A stretch of 64,000 bases of DNA, taken from contig JAFVHU010000025.1 in the NCBI GenBank assembly GCA_017474385.1, positions 1-64,000 on the forward strand, in the 5' to 3' direction. The translations under genes were made by a program, and so were the position numbers. The notes below the pieces were generated by a model that did not search any database, was not told the origin of the DNA, and worked only from the letters and a program-made list of their open reading frames with translations. Origin of the DNA: Afipia sp. Its GTDB lineage: Bacteria > Pseudomonadota > Alphaproteobacteria > Rhizobiales > Xanthobacteraceae. Shown here piece by piece: positions 8,073-17,098 of this stretch (position 1 is the stretch's first letter; the number at the start of each line of letters is the position of its first letter).

Positions 8073-8909
8073 ATGCGGGGCGACATCACACCAACGGTGT
8101 CCGAGACATTCGCGGCCAATCGCGCGGTTGGCGCGGTGAAGTTCGACGTGCATCTGAAGGACGGGGCCACGCGCCGCCGCCAGTTGCATGAAGAAGGCTC
8201 GCTCCGCGTGCGGTTTCCGTCGCCGGAGCAGCAGGGTCTCTCAGCGGTGTTCGTCAACACCGCCGGCGGGATCGCCGGCGGCGACCGTTTCGACATCGAC
8301 ATCGCAGCCGGGGACGGCGCCCATCTCACCGTGACCACCGCGGCCGCCGAAAAGGTCTATCGCTCTCACGGGCCCGACGCCCAGGTGAACATCGCGCTGC
8401 GCGCCGGGGCCGATGCGCGGCTCTGCTGGCTGCCGCAGGAAACCATCCTGTTCGATCGGGCCCAAGTCGTCCGCCGGATCGACATCGAACTGGCGCAGAG
8501 CGCGTCGCTTCTGCTGTGCGAAATCGTGGTGTTCGGGCGCGCGGCGATGGGCGAATTCATGACACGAGGAAGCTTTGTCGACCGCTGGCGGCTGCGGATC
8601 GGCGGCAAGCTCGCCTTTGCTGAAACCGTCCGGCTCGACGGCGATATTGCGGACAAGCTGGCCAGCCGCGCGGTCGCGAACGGCGGCGTCGCCATCGGCA
8701 CGGCGCTGATCGTGCCCGGTGATGAATCCATCGTCGAACGCATCCGCGAAATCTCCGATGCGTTCGGAGCCGAGGTTGGCGTCTCGGCGTGGAACGGATT
8801 TGCAATGGCGCGCTTCTGCGCACAGGATGCGGCGCGGCTCCGCGCCGATATGATGAAAGTTCTGGAATGTGTGAGCCCTTCTGGCTTGCCGAGGCTCTGG
8901 CTGAATTAA
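8073..8909 (+). CDS. ureD: Urease accessory protein UreD
   Basis: The 278-residue sequence shows UreD hallmarks: RLHEEGSLRVRFP-like RRQLHEEGSLRVRFPSP, VFVNTAGGIAGGDRF near residues 60-72, TTAAAEKVYRS, and LPQETILFDRA. UreD binds apo-urease first and recruits UreF and UreG for carbamylation of the active-site lysine and nickel insertion. It is in the usual place just upstream of the structural genes. Confidence 0.95.
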   Translation: MRGDITPTVSETFAANRAVGAVKFDVHLKDGATRRRQLHEEGSLRVRFPSPEQQGLSAVFVNTAGGIAGGDRFDIDIAAGDGAHLTVTTAAAEKVYRSHGPDAQVNIALRAGADARLCWLPQETILFDRAQVVRRIDIELAQSASLLLCEIVVFGRAAMGEFMTRGSFVDRWRLRIGGKLAFAETVRLDGDIADKLASRAVANGGVAIGTALIVPGDESIVERIREISDAFGAEVGVSAWNGFAMARFCAQDAARLRADMMKVLECVSPSGLPRLWLN

Positions 8910-8939
8910 AGTCAATGTGTTGAACCGGGTACTGCGCGC

Positions 8940-9242
8940 ATGAATTTGTCTCCTCGTGAAAAAGACAAGCTTCTCGTTTCCATGGCGGCGATTGTCGCCC
9001 GGCGCCGCCTCGAACGCGGCGTCAAGCTCAATCACCCGGAAGCGATTGCCATTATCTCCGATTTTATCGTCGAGGGCGCACGGGACGGCCGCACCGTGGC
9101 CGAGTTGATGAAAGCCGGCGCAGAGGTCATCACGCGCGAGCAATGCATGGATGGCATCGCCGAGATGATTCACGACATTCAGGTCGAGGCGACGTTTCCG
9201 GACGGGACGAAGCTCGTGACCGTGCATGAACCCATTCGTTGA
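8940..9242 (+). CDS. ureA: Urease gamma subunit
   Basis: A 100-residue protein with the typical gamma-subunit start [20 protein letters not shown], followed by [25 protein letters not shown] and a C-terminal VTVHEPI. It packs with UreB and UreC in the (UreABC)3 enzyme that hydrolyses urea to ammonia and carbamate. Length is normal. The next gene starts 10 bp after its stop. Confidence 0.97.
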   Translation: MNLSPREKDKLLVSMAAIVARRRLERGVKLNHPEAIAIISDFIVEGARDGRTVAELMKAGAEVITREQCMDGIAEMIHDIQVEATFPDGTKLVTVHEPIR

Positions 9243-9252
9243 GGACTTCAGA

Positions 9253-9558
9253 ATGATCCCCGGTGAACTCTTCATCAAGGACGGCGATATCGAACTCAAC
9301 AAGGGCCGCAAGACCGTGACCCTGACGGTCGCCAACACCGGCGATCGGCCCATTCAGGTCGGCTCGCATTATCATTTCTTTGAAACCAATCCGGCGCTGA
9401 AGTTCGACCGCAAGAAGGCGCGCGGCATGCGGCTCGATATCGCGGCCGGCACCGCGGTGCGTTTCGAGCCGGGGCAGACGCGCGAGGTCAATCTTGTTGC
9501 GGTGGCAGGCAAGCGCACGATCTACGGCTTTCGCGGCGATGTGATGGGCAAGCTGTGA
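9253..9558 (+). CDS. ureB: Urease beta subunit
   Basis: 101 residues from [20 protein letters not shown], with [19 protein letters not shown] and the C-terminal [13 protein letters not shown]; this is the standard beta subunit. The open frame reaches 27 bp further upstream, but those codons overlap ureA and lack family similarity, so the ATG at 9253 was taken. Beta and gamma are separate genes here, as in most proteobacteria. Confidence 0.97.
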   Translation: MIPGELFIKDGDIELNKGRKTVTLTVANTGDRPIQVGSHYHFFETNPALKFDRKKARGMRLDIAAGTAVRFEPGQTREVNLVAVAGKRTIYGFRGDVMGKL

Positions 9559-9589
9559 ACGGAACAAACATCAAGTCAGGGGCGTACTA

Positions 9590-11305
9590 ATGGCCACCAG
9601 AATCTCACGCTCTGTCTACGCCGACATGTTCGGCCCCACCACGGGCGATCGCGTGCGGCTTGCCGACACGGATTTGATCATCGAGGTCGAGAAGGATTTC
9701 ACCGTCTACGGCGAGGAGGTGAAATTCGGCGGTGGCAAGGTGATCCGCGACGGCATGGGCCAAAGTCAGATCACCAACCGGCAGGGCGCGGCGGACACCG
9801 TTATTACCAACGCGTTGATCGTGGACCACTGGGGTATCGTCAAGGCCGACGTCGCCATCAAGGAAGGCATGATCGCGGCCATCGGCAAGGCAGGCAATCC
9901 GGACATCCAGCCCGGCGTCACCATTGTGATCGGTCCCGGCACGGACATCATTGCGGGCGAGGGCAAGATTCTCACTGCGGGCGGCTTCGACAGCCACATC
10001 CATTTCATTTGTCCGCAGCAGATCGAACATGCGCTGATGTCCGGCGTTACCTCGATGCTGGGCGGCGGCACCGGTCCGTCGCACGGCACGTTTGCCACCA
10101 CCTGCACGCCGGGACCGTGGCACATGGGGCGGATGATCCAGTCGTTCGATGCATTTCCGGTCAACCTCGGCATTTCCGGCAAGGGCAATGCCTCGCGTCC
10201 TGCAGCGCTGGTCGAAATGATCAAGGGCGGTGCCTGTGCGCTGAAGCTGCACGAGGATTGGGGCACCACGCCCGCCGCCATCGACAACTGCCTCTCGGTC
10301 GCTGACGACTACGACATTCAGGTGATGCTCCACTCCGACACGTTGAACGAGTCCGGATTCGTGGAGGACACTATCAAGGCGTTCAAGGGCCGCACCATTC
10401 ATGCCTTTCACACCGAGGGCGCGGGCGGCGGCCATGCGCCGGACATCATCAAGGTTGCGGGCCTGAAAAACGTGTTGCCGTCGTCGACCAATCCGACCCG
10501 GCCGTTCACGCGTAACACCATCGACGAACATCTCGACATGCTGATGGTCTGTCACCATCTCGATCCGTCGATCGCGGAAGATCTGGCGTTCGCCGAAAGC
10601 CGCATCCGCAAGGAGACCATCGCGGCGGAAGACATCCTTCACGATCTCGGCGCGCTGTCGATGCTGTCGTCGGACTCGCAGGCGATGGGCCGTCTCGGCG
10701 AAGTTATCATCCGAACCTGGCAGACCGCCGACAAGATGAAGAAGCAGCGCGGTTCGTTGCCGGAGGACAAAGGCAAGGATAACGACAATTTCCGCGTGAA
10801 ACGCTACATCGCGAAATACACCATCAACCCTGCCATCGCGCACGGGGTGTCGAAACTGATCGGCTCCGTCGAGAAGGGCAAGATGGCCGATCTCGTGCTG
10901 TGGTCGCCGGCGTTCTTCGGCGTCAAACCCGATCTGATCGTCAAGGGCGGCTCCATTGTCGCGGCGCCCATGGGCGATCCGAATGCGTCGATCCCGACGC
11001 CGCAGCCGGTACACTACCAGCCGATGTTCGCCGCCTACGGCAAGTCGCTGACCGCATCGTCGGTGGTTTTCACCTCGAAGGCGGCCATTGCGGGCGGGCT
11101 TGCCAGGAAGCTGGGCATCGACAAGAAGCTGTATGCTGTTTCAAACACCCGCGATCGCATCTCGAAAAAAAGCATGATTCACAACGGCGCGACCCCGAAT
11201 ATCGAGGTCGATCCCGAGACATACGAGGTGCGCGCCGACGGCGAATTGCTGACCTGCGCGCCCGCGGAGGTCCTTCCCATGGCGCAGCGCTATTTCATGT
11301 ACTAG
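9590..11305 (+). CDS. ureC: Urease alpha (catalytic) subunit
   Basis: 571 residues, the normal length. Nickel and catalytic residues are visible: HIH at 136-138, the lysine to be carbamylated at K219 in [18 protein letters not shown], the [15 protein letters not shown] loop, and the flap cysteine C321 in VCHHLD. The C-terminus ends in MAQRYFMY, close to the conserved AQRYFLF-type end. It carries the di-nickel site. All residues needed for activity appear present. Confidence 0.98.
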   Translation: MATRISRSVYADMFGPTTGDRVRLADTDLIIEVEKDFTVYGEEVKFGGGKVIRDGMGQSQITNRQGAADTVITNALIVDHWGIVKADVAIKEGMIAAIGKAGNPDIQPGVTIVIGPGTDIIAGEGKILTAGGFDSHIHFICPQQIEHALMSGVTSMLGGGTGPSHGTFATTCTPGPWHMGRMIQSFDAFPVNLGISGKGNASRPAALVEMIKGGACALKLHEDWGTTPAAIDNCLSVADDYDIQVMLHSDTLNESGFVEDTIKAFKGRTIHAFHTEGAGGGHAPDIIKVAGLKNVLPSSTNPTRPFTRNTIDEHLDMLMVCHHLDPSIAEDLAFAESRIRKETIAAEDILHDLGALSMLSSDSQAMGRLGEVIIRTWQTADKMKKQRGSLPEDKGKDNDNFRVKRYIAKYTINPAIAHGVSKLIGSVEKGKMADLVLWSPAFFGVKPDLIVKGGSIVAAPMGDPNASIPTPQPVHYQPMFAAYGKSLTASSVVFTSKAAIAGGLARKLGIDKKLYAVSNTRDRISKKSMIHNGATPNIEVDPETYEVRADGELLTCAPAEVLPMAQRYFMY

Positions 11306-11343
11306 GGTCCCGGCCCTGAAATAGCAAAAGCCGGGAGGATACC

Positions 11344-11643
11344 GTGATCTACGTTGTTGCGACTTTGACAGTGAAGCCTGAAACGCGGGCCGAGCTTATC
11401 GCCGCGGCGAAAGCCTGCATCGCCGAGACCCGCAAGGAAGCTGGAAACATCGCCTACGATCTGCATGAGAGCGTGACCGATCCCACCAAGCTGGTGTTCG
11501 TCGAGCAGTGGGAAAATGCCGAGGCGCTGGAGCCGCATCGCAAGGCCGAACACATGAAGACGTTCGGGCGTGTCGTGGTGAATTGCCTCGCCGCGTCGCC
11601 GAAGATCGAGGTCATCACGCCGGCGAATGTGGTGGTCCGATGA
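11344..11643 (+). CDS. Antibiotic biosynthesis monooxygenase (ABM/YgiN-like) protein 1 in the urease operon
   Basis: A 99-residue protein with the ABM ferredoxin-like fold pattern: MIYVVATLTVKPETR, KEAGNIAYDLHESV, LVFVEQWENAEAL, and H residues near the C-terminus (HRKAEHM). It starts at GTG with a good GGGAGG ribosome site six bases upstream. ABM proteins include YgiN quinol monooxygenase and heme-degrading enzymes; the substrate here is unknown. It lies between ureC and ureE and is followed by a close paralogue through an ATGA overlap. It has no known role in urease maturation. Confidence 0.85.
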   Translation: MIYVVATLTVKPETRAELIAAAKACIAETRKEAGNIAYDLHESVTDPTKLVFVEQWENAEALEPHRKAEHMKTFGRVVVNCLAASPKIEVITPANVVVR

Positions 11644-11939
11644 TCTACGTCGTCGCCACCACCAAGGTGAAGCCGGAAGGCCGCGAGGCCTTCATCGCCG
11701 GCGCGAAAGCCTGCATCGCCGAGACTCACAAGGAGAAGGGCTGCATCTCCTATGAACTTCATTCCAGCGTAAACGATCCGAATACCCTGGTGTTCGTCGA
11801 ACGCTGGGAGACGCGCGACGATCTCACCGCTCACAGCCGCGCGCCGCATCTGAAGGCATGGCGCGAGTTGTCCGCGCCGCTCAAGGTCTCGCCGACCGAG
11901 ATCGAGATCATCAGCGGAGGCGAAGTCCAGAAACTATGA
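11640..11939 (+). CDS. Antibiotic biosynthesis monooxygenase (ABM/YgiN-like) protein 2, tandem paralogue
   Basis: 99 residues beginning [20 protein letters not shown], sharing with its upstream neighbour the blocks [10 protein letters not shown]-x4-I-x-Y-x-LH-x-SV and LVFVE-x-WE. The start was placed at the ATG overlapping the previous stop; the longer open frame upstream is a shadow. The high DNA similarity of the two genes suggests a fairly recent tandem duplication. The two chains could form a heterodimer, since ABM proteins usually dimerise. ureE starts 10 bp downstream. Confidence 0.85.
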   Translation: MIYVVATTKVKPEGREAFIAGAKACIAETHKEKGCISYELHSSVNDPNTLVFVERWETRDDLTAHSRAPHLKAWRELSAPLKVSPTEIEIISGGEVQKL

Positions 11940-11949
11940 GCACTCCGTC

Positions 11950-12519
11950 ATGATCCGCGCGACGCAGGTTTGCCCGCCTGGCAGTTGGACCGAGGCCGCC
12001 GATACGGTGGTGCTCGGTTTCGACGATCGGCACCGGCGTCGCATGGCGATGACCGGCACGCGCGGACTGGAGTTCCTGCTGGACCTGAAGGAAGCTGTGG
12101 CGTTGCGCGGCGGCGATGCTTTGGTGCTGGAAGACGGACGGCTGGTCGAGGTCGTAGCGGCACCCGAACCACTGGTGGAAATTCGCGGCACCGATCCGCA
12201 TCACCTTGTCCGCGTCGCCTGGCATCTTGGCAACCGCCATCTGCCGACCCAGATCGTAGGTAAAGGCCTTCGAATCCGGCGCGATCATGTGATCGAGGAC
12301 ATGGTGCGGGGCCTCGGCGCGCGCGTTGTCGCCATCGAGGCGCCGTTCGATCCGGAAGGCGGGGCGTATTCCGGCGGCGGTCATGCGTCGCATGGTCACC
12401 ACGATCACGCGCATCATAATCATGGTCACCATAACCATGGCCACGCGCACGATGATGGTCACAGCAAGCATGACCACGATCATCACCACGGTCACACCCA
12501 TGCTCATGACCACAAATGA
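11950..12519 (+). CDS. ureE: Urease accessory nickel chaperone UreE with His-rich tail
   Basis: 189 residues. The first ~140 match UreE: peptide-binding N domain, then the metal domain with [13 protein letters not shown] and [13 protein letters not shown]. The last 47 residues (143-189) contain 23 histidines plus several Asp, a nickel-storage tail like that of Klebsiella-type UreE. UreE delivers Ni to the UreDFG-urease complex. The tail-coding DNA overlaps the start of ureF by 14 bp. Confidence 0.95.
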   Translation: MIRATQVCPPGSWTEAADTVVLGFDDRHRRRMAMTGTRGLEFLLDLKEAVALRGGDALVLEDGRLVEVVAAPEPLVEIRGTDPHHLVRVAWHLGNRHLPTQIVGKGLRIRRDHVIEDMVRGLGARVVAIEAPFDPEGGAYSGGGHASHGHHDHAHHNHGHHNHGHAHDDGHSKHDHDHHHGHTHAHDHK

Positions 12520-13231
12520 TCGCGGTCAGGATGGCATCGCGTCTGAGGCGGAGGAATCGGCTGCGCTCTTCCGGTTGATGACTTGGCTGTCGCCGTCGTT
12601 TCCGGTGGGGTCGTTCTCCTATTCCAGCGGCATCGAGTGGGCGGTTGAGGCCGGTGACATCGCCGACAGACAGACCTTGCAGGACTGGCTCGCCGCGATG
12701 CTGCTGGAGGGGGCCGGATTCTGCGATGGCCTGTTTCTGTGTCACGCCTGGCGCGCCGCCGAGGCAGGCGACGGGCGAACGCTGGGCGAGATCGCTGAAC
12801 TCGCAGCCGCATTCATGCCGTCGCGCGAACGGCATCTGGAAACCACGGCGCAGGGCCGTGCCTTTGTCGAGATCGCCCGATCGGCCTGGAATTGCGGCGC
12901 ACTGGATCTGCTGTCATCGCATGTGACGGGTCCGGTCACCTATCCGGTCGCCGTGGGCGTCCTCGCGGCGGGACACCGCATTTCGCTGGCATCGACGCTG
13001 CATGCGTTTCTCCATGCCACGACGTCGAACTGGATTTCGGCGGGTGTGCGTCTCATCCCGCTCGGACAGACCGATAGTCAGCATGTGCTCGCCGCGCTTG
13101 AAGGCGTGATCGCCGCGACGGCGGAAAAATCCTTGCAGGGTTCGCTGGACGATCTCGGCAGCGCGACGTTCCGCGCAGATCTCGCCAGCATGCGTCATGA
13201 AACGCAGTACACCAGGCTGTTCCGATCTTGA
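12506..13231 (+). CDS. ureF: Urease accessory protein UreF
   Basis: 241 residues from [18 protein letters not shown], with the UreF core [27 protein letters not shown] and later [15 protein letters not shown]. UreF bridges UreD and UreG and is thought to gate GTP use during nickel insertion. The start lies within the 3' end of ureE; ATG at 12500 is also possible and adds two residues. Upstream parts of the open frame only mirror the His-rich tail of ureE. Confidence 0.93.
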   Translation: MTTNDRGQDGIASEAEESAALFRLMTWLSPSFPVGSFSYSSGIEWAVEAGDIADRQTLQDWLAAMLLEGAGFCDGLFLCHAWRAAEAGDGRTLGEIAELAAAFMPSRERHLETTAQGRAFVEIARSAWNCGALDLLSSHVTGPVTYPVAVGVLAAGHRISLASTLHAFLHATTSNWISAGVRLIPLGQTDSQHVLAALEGVIAATAEKSLQGSLDDLGSATFRADLASMRHETQYTRLFRS

Positions 13232-13244
13232 GAAAGTTGTCCCT

Positions 13245-13874
13245 ATGAGCACCAGCACGAACGGACCGTTGCGCGTCGGCATCGGCGGACCAGTTGGATC
13301 GGGCAAGACGGCCCTGATGGACCTGCTCTGTAAATCGATGCGCGAACGCTACGAGATCGCGGCCATCACCAACGATATCTACACCAAGTGGGATGCGGAG
13401 TTTCTGGTCCGCTCGGGATCGCTGACACCGGATCGCATTGCGGGCGTCGAGACCGGCGGTTGTCCGCATACGGCGATCCGCGAGGACGCTTCGATGAATC
13501 TTGCGGCGGTCGCCGACATGCGGGTCAAGTTCCCGGATCTCGATCTGGTGCTGATCGAATCCGGCGGCGACAATCTCGCGGCGACCTTCTCGCCGGAACT
13601 GGCTGATCTGACCATCTACGTGATCGACGTCGCGGCGGGCGACAAGATCCCGTCCAAGGGTGGCCCCGGCATCACGCGATCCGATCTGCTGGTGATCAAC
13701 AAGATCGATCTCGCGCCCCATGTCGGCGCATCGCTCGAGAAAATGGACACCGATGCGAAGCGCATGCGGGGTGAGCGGCCGTTCGTCATGACAAACCTGA
13801 AAAAGAGCGAAGGGCTCGACCGCATCATCCGCTTCATTGAAGCGAAGGGCGGTCTTCGGGCATCGGGTTCCTGA
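13245..13874 (+). CDS. ureG: Urease accessory GTPase UreG
   Basis: 209 residues starting [20 protein letters not shown]. It has a P-loop (residues 14-22), the metal-binding CPH motif at 73-75 in [30 protein letters not shown], and the guanine specificity motif NKID. UreG hydrolyses GTP to drive carbamylation and nickel insertion. It is the last gene of the urea island; spacing to ureF is 13 bp. Confidence 0.96.
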   Translation: MSTSTNGPLRVGIGGPVGSGKTALMDLLCKSMRERYEIAAITNDIYTKWDAEFLVRSGSLTPDRIAGVETGGCPHTAIREDASMNLAAVADMRVKFPDLDLVLIESGGDNLAATFSPELADLTIYVIDVAAGDKIPSKGGPGITRSDLLVINKIDLAPHVGASLEKMDTDAKRMRGERPFVMTNLKKSEGLDRIIRFIEAKGGLRASGS

Positions 13875-13942
13875 GAAGGTTAACTGACCGGACACCCCGC
13901 GTTTCCGCGCAGCGAACAAGTCCTGACGCATCGATATTTTCA

Positions 13943-13967
13943 GGAACGCTTGCGTGGCCGGGGTGTT
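13943..13967 (+). promoter_or_regulatory. Weak EcfG-type promoter match before the 37-residue ORF
   Basis: GGAAC (13943-13947), 16 bp, then TGTT (13964-13967), one base away from the EcfG consensus GGAAC-N16/17-CGTT. The -10 element ends only 8 bp before the ATG at 13976, so the transcript would be leaderless or nearly so. It may be chance. Confidence 0.3.
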
Positions 13968-13975
13968 AGCCCTGC

Positions 13976-14089
13976 ATGAAGCAACCCGTTTTCACAGCAC
14001 CCGGCAGAGACTATAGCGGCGTCTTTCTTGGCGCGATCCTGCTTGGAATCGTCGCTTTCGTCATTGGGCTGGCCCTGGTCGTGGCCTAG
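13976..14089 (+). CDS. Small single-helix membrane protein (37 residues)
   Basis: The predicted product starts MKQPVFTAPGRDYSGVF and continues as one hydrophobic helix (LGAILLGIVAFVIGLALVVA). Nothing in it identifies a family. It stands alone between ureG and the sensor kinase, preceded by an EcfG-like element. Codon use is ordinary for the region. It could be a small stress-linked membrane protein, but translation is unproven. Confidence 0.45.
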   Translation: MKQPVFTAPGRDYSGVFLGAILLGIVAFVIGLALVVA

Positions 14090-14169
14090 TCCATTGTCGT
14101 TCGCACCACTCTCCCGGGGGGCGGTGGCGGATTTACCATAAGCGCCGACGGGTATATTTTCCGGTCGCG

Positions 14170-14194
14170 GGAACCATCTGGCGATACTTACATT
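14170..14194 (+). promoter_or_regulatory. Weak EcfG-type promoter match before the sensor kinase
   Basis: GGAAC at 14170-14174, 16 bp, then CATT at 14191-14194 (consensus CGTT). The position, about 90-165 bp before the possible kinase starts, is sensible, but with one mismatch in a four-base element it is only suggestive. Confidence 0.3.
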
Positions 14195-14285
14195 AATCCA
14201 TTCGCGAGACATTCAGGCCGGGCCGGATTGCTCCAACGATCCGGCAGCATCAGAGCACCCATGATTATTAGTTCGGTATCTGCGT

Positions 14286-16013
14286 TTGATTGCCGTTTCC
14301 GCCAAAGCCGCATTGGTTGCCGGTGGTCGTTTTCATCCCCGCTTTTCGAGTAACTGCGTGCTCCGTCTCGGCTTCATCATCGGACTGATGGCGATCATCG
14401 GACTGGTCCTCTCCGGTCTCGCCGCCATGAAAGTGTATGATCAGGAACTGTCGATCGGCCGGAGCGACCTCGCGCGCTCGGTCGATACCCACGCAAGTCT
14501 CGTTCAGGAGCGCCTGAGTGAGCGCGAGTTGCTGGCGCGGGTTGCGGTCGGTCTGTTCCGGTCGCCCTCGCTTAACATGGCCAATGCATTGCAGCCGTTG
14601 CGGTCGTCGATCTATGCCTTCAAGACCGACTTCCTCGTCGCGAGCTGGGTGGCCCGCATTCCGCGCGCCGATTTCGGCCGGGCCCAGAACGAACTGAAGG
14701 CCGCCGGTTTTCCCAACCCGACAATCCGGAACGTCAATGACACGCCGCTCAATCCGGCGGCGGTGCCCGATCCGGCGACCGTCGTGATGGATGTCGAGCC
14801 GCAGAACGATGAAACCAAGTCATTTGTCGGCCGCACGCTGAACAATCATCCGGTGATCGCGCCGATGTTCAACCGTGCGGTAGAGGAGGACAGGCCGGTG
14901 TCGTCCGATCCCTTCGTGCTGCTGCGTGTCGGCGGCCCCATGGGCATCGTGCTGGCTTCGCCGGTACGAACGGATACGGGCTCCACCGTCGCAGGCTTCC
15001 TGACCATATCCTATCGGCTGGCGCCGTTGATGCTCGTCAACGACGAACTGTCCCTGTTCTCGGTGGCGCTGCGCGATCCACGAAATGCCTCGGATAATTT
15101 GACATCCGATGCGGATGGAAATGTCACGTCGGTTCCTCTGCAACTGGATGCCGACAATCCTCCTTTGCTGCGTGTTGTTTCCTTCGGCGCGCGGGACTGG
15201 ACGCTGATCTACTACGCGAGAACGAACGCGGCGACGCGCGCTCAGGAACTCGCGGGCATCGTCATGCTGATCGGTGCCGCACTGACCCTTATTTTCTGCG
15301 GCCTGTTTGGGTACGTGTCCTACAACAACATACGGCTCAGCCGGGAGATCCAGACCCGTATCGACTTCGAGCGAAGGCTCACAGCCGTCATCGACGAACT
15401 CAATCATCGGGTGAAGAACATTCTTGCGGTCATCCAGTCGATCGTGACCCGCACGATGCGTCACGGCGCCGACATCGACGTCGCGCGCGAGCTTCTGATT
15501 GGCCGGATTCACGCCATGTCGCATGTCGTGTCGCTGCTCAGCGAAAGCCAGTGGCAGGGTGTCAAACTCAAAGGACTGTTCGAGTCGCGCGCGATTCCCC
15601 ATGCGGACCGCATCGCGCTCACAGGACCGGACATCACCGTCAGTGCGCGCGCGGCGCAAAGCCTGTCGCTGCTGTTCTTTGAGCTGGCATCTCATGCGGA
15701 TGAGGGCCTGTCGCTGGTCGGCAAGCATCCGCATATTGTGGCCGGCTGGACGGTGTCGGATGGACCTGACGCCGTCTTCCATTTCCGCTGGGAAGAGTTC
15801 AACACCAGCGCGGCAACGCGCCGCGCCGACAGCGAGTTCGGTCTCGTGCTTCTGGACCGGGTCGCGCCTGAGGCGCTGGGCGGCACGTCGAAACGCTACT
15901 TCACGGATGTCAGCTACGTCTACGAACTCACGGCTCCGATGGTCACAGTGGTAGACGAGGCTGAAATGGACCGCACCGAGCGCATCGGTAAGCCGGTGAA
16001 GAAGAAGCGCTGA
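14286..16013 (+). CDS. CHASE-domain HWE-family sensor histidine kinase at the general stress locus
   Basis: A membrane kinase of up to 575 residues. It has a first helix (about 26-48), a periplasmic CHASE-like domain (about 60-315), a second helix (about 322-345), and an H-box ELNHRVKNILAVIQSIV with the phospho-acceptor His374. The ATP-binding part is altered: at 466-471 it reads ELASHA where family members have ELATNA, so the magnesium-binding Asn is replaced by His470. The frame opens at TTG (14286); GTG at 14358, just before the first helix, is an equally good start. HWE kinases near phyR usually phosphorylate PhyR, so this is a likely partner, but the N-box change leaves catalysis in doubt. 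Confidence 0.8.
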   Translation: MIAVSAKAALVAGGRFHPRFSSNCVLRLGFIIGLMAIIGLVLSGLAAMKVYDQELSIGRSDLARSVDTHASLVQERLSERELLARVAVGLFRSPSLNMANALQPLRSSIYAFKTDFLVASWVARIPRADFGRAQNELKAAGFPNPTIRNVNDTPLNPAAVPDPATVVMDVEPQNDETKSFVGRTLNNHPVIAPMFNRAVEEDRPVSSDPFVLLRVGGPMGIVLASPVRTDTGSTVAGFLTISYRLAPLMLVNDELSLFSVALRDPRNASDNLTSDADGNVTSVPLQLDADNPPLLRVVSFGARDWTLIYYARTNAATRAQELAGIVMLIGAALTLIFCGLFGYVSYNNIRLSREIQTRIDFERRLTAVIDELNHRVKNILAVIQSIVTRTMRHGADIDVARELLIGRIHAMSHVVSLLSESQWQGVKLKGLFESRAIPHADRIALTGPDITVSARAAQSLSLLFFELASHADEGLSLVGKHPHIVAGWTVSDGPDAVFHFRWEEFNTSAATRRADSEFGLVLLDRVAPEALGGTSKRYFTDVSYVYELTAPMVTVVDEAEMDRTERIGKPVKKKR

Positions 16014-16083
16014 TCCGGACTGGCAGAGGAACAATCTTTCCTGCGATGAATTGAGCAGCGAACGCTGTCACGCAAAGGAAAGT

Positions 16084-16170
16084 ATGATGGGACGATATCT
16101 GCTGTTGTGGTTTCTCGGGATTCCTATTCCCGTTCTGATCCTGATCTGGGCCTTTGGCGGCCTCAACTGA
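16084..16170 (+). CDS. Small hydrophobic protein (27-28 residues)
   Basis: The frame encodes MMGRYLLLWFLGIPIPVLIL followed by IWAFGGLN, a single hydrophobic helix with a Pro-Ile-Pro kink. AAAGGAA lies seven bases before the second ATG (16087), which is therefore the more likely start. Very similar tiny proteins are common in Bradyrhizobium relatives. It is followed directly by a strong bidirectional terminator, as expected of a real gene end. Function unknown. Confidence 0.6.
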   Translation: MMGRYLLLWFLGIPIPVLILIWAFGGLN

Positions 16171-16181
16171 TCGCAAACAAT

Positions 16182-16213
16182 AAAAAGCGGCCACCCCACG
16201 TGGCCGCTTTTTT
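16182..16213. terminator. Bidirectional terminator between the small gene and ecfG
   Basis: AAAAA, then GCGGCCAC pairing with GTGGCCGC around CCCAC, then six T. The A-run and T-run on either side let it serve both the plus-strand small gene and the minus-strand ecfG. Confidence 0.9.
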
Positions 16214-16237
16214 GATGCGTTGCGTTGAGGTGACGGG

Positions 16238-16786
16238 CTAGCCGCCGCCTCCGCCGATCACGGCGCGAATGGTATTGTCCGGTCCGAAGTCTTCCGCACC
16301 CTCGACGTAGAGCAAGGCGCTCAGCTTCGATCGGGCGCGATTGACGCGGCTCTTGATGGTGCCGACCGCGCATCCGCAGATCGCTGCGGCGTCCTCGTAA
16401 GAGAAGCCGGACGCGCCGACGAGAATAAGCGCCTCGCGCTGATCCTGAGGAAGCTTGTCGAGCGCGGTTCGAAACTCCTCGAACTCGAGATGCGATCCCT
16501 GAGCCGGCTGTGACTTCAGCGTCTTGGCATAGCTGCCATCGGCATCCTCGACCTCGCGCCGCCGCTTGCGATAGTCCGAGCGGAACAGATTGCGCAGGAT
16601 CGTGAACAGCCACGCTGGAAGATTTGATCCCGGCTGGAACGAATCGATGTGCGCAAGTGCGCGCAGCAGCGTTTCCTGCACGAGGTCGTCGGCGCGATCA
16701 GCATTGCCGCTCAGCGAAATAGCGAACGCACGCAGGCTCGGAACGGTAGCGAGAATATCGTCGCGAAGTGAGTCAGTGAGAGGCAT
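16238..16786 (-). CDS. ecfG: General stress response ECF sigma factor EcfG
   Basis: 182 residues with sigma region 2 (ADDLVQETLLRALAHIDSF, LPAWLFTILRNLFRSDYRKR) and region 4 (LDKLPQDQREALILVGASGFSYEDAAAICGC, GTIKSRVNRAR). This is the EcfG (ECF15) pattern. It directs RNA polymerase to GGAAC-N16/17-CGTT promoters under stress. It is held inactive by NepR, whose gene precedes it with a TAATG stop-start overlap. The Gly-rich C-terminus (VIGGGGG) is a mild oddity. Confidence 0.95.
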   Translation of the reverse strand: MPLTDSLRDDILATVPSLRAFAISLSGNADRADDLVQETLLRALAHIDSFQPGSNLPAWLFTILRNLFRSDYRKRRREVEDADGSYAKTLKSQPAQGSHLEFEEFRTALDKLPQDQREALILVGASGFSYEDAAAICGCAVGTIKSRVNRARSKLSALLYVEGAEDFGPDNTIRAVIGGGGG

Positions 16787-17004
16787 TAGTCCCTCCCATC
16801 TTTTGTCGGCTCTCCGGATATCTGTGAAGCCGCCTCTTGGGAATCAAGCTGACGAATCAGATCGGCAAAGCGATCGGGTACGCCTTGACGCACAACATCG
16901 TCATACATGGCGCGCAACTGATGTCCGATCCGTGATTGAATTTCGGAATTTAGCCCTCCCGGCTTTCCAGGTGGCCTGTTGGACGACGGCTTCGAATCTT
17001 TCAT
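16786..17004 (-). CDS. nepR: Anti-sigma factor NepR
   Basis: 72 residues with the NepR core NSEIQSRIGHQLRAMYDDVV followed by VPDRFADLIRQLD. NepR binds EcfG; when PhyR is phosphorylated its sigma-like domain takes NepR away. The gene is co-transcribed with ecfG (1-bp overlap) and divergent from phyR, the classical arrangement. Its own promoter matches the EcfG consensus, giving positive feedback. Confidence 0.95.
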   Translation of the reverse strand: MKDSKPSSNRPPGKPGGLNSEIQSRIGHQLRAMYDDVVRQGVPDRFADLIRQLDSQEAASQISGEPTKDGRD

Positions 17005-17098
17005 TGGCTTTATCCGTTTTTCCCCATGAGCTAACTAGCTAGAAACACGGGAGTTTTTGTCGCCCGGCGAAGCCTTTAGCCCGCCTGATCCAGTCATA

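Noticed and set aside
9605-11014. 469-codon open frame antisense to ureC
   Set aside because: It mirrors the third-position GC bias of ureC, has no recognisable motif (rich in R, D, V, H) and no ribosome site. The same applies to long antisense frames opposite urtA (2382-3425), the kinase (14820-16034), malate synthase (23634-24887), cysNC (29796-30779) and fadD (45674-47002).
12379-12519. Tandem repeat or CRISPR-like array
   Set aside because: The repetitive CAC/CAT pattern is only the His-rich tail of UreE; units are not spaced repeats.
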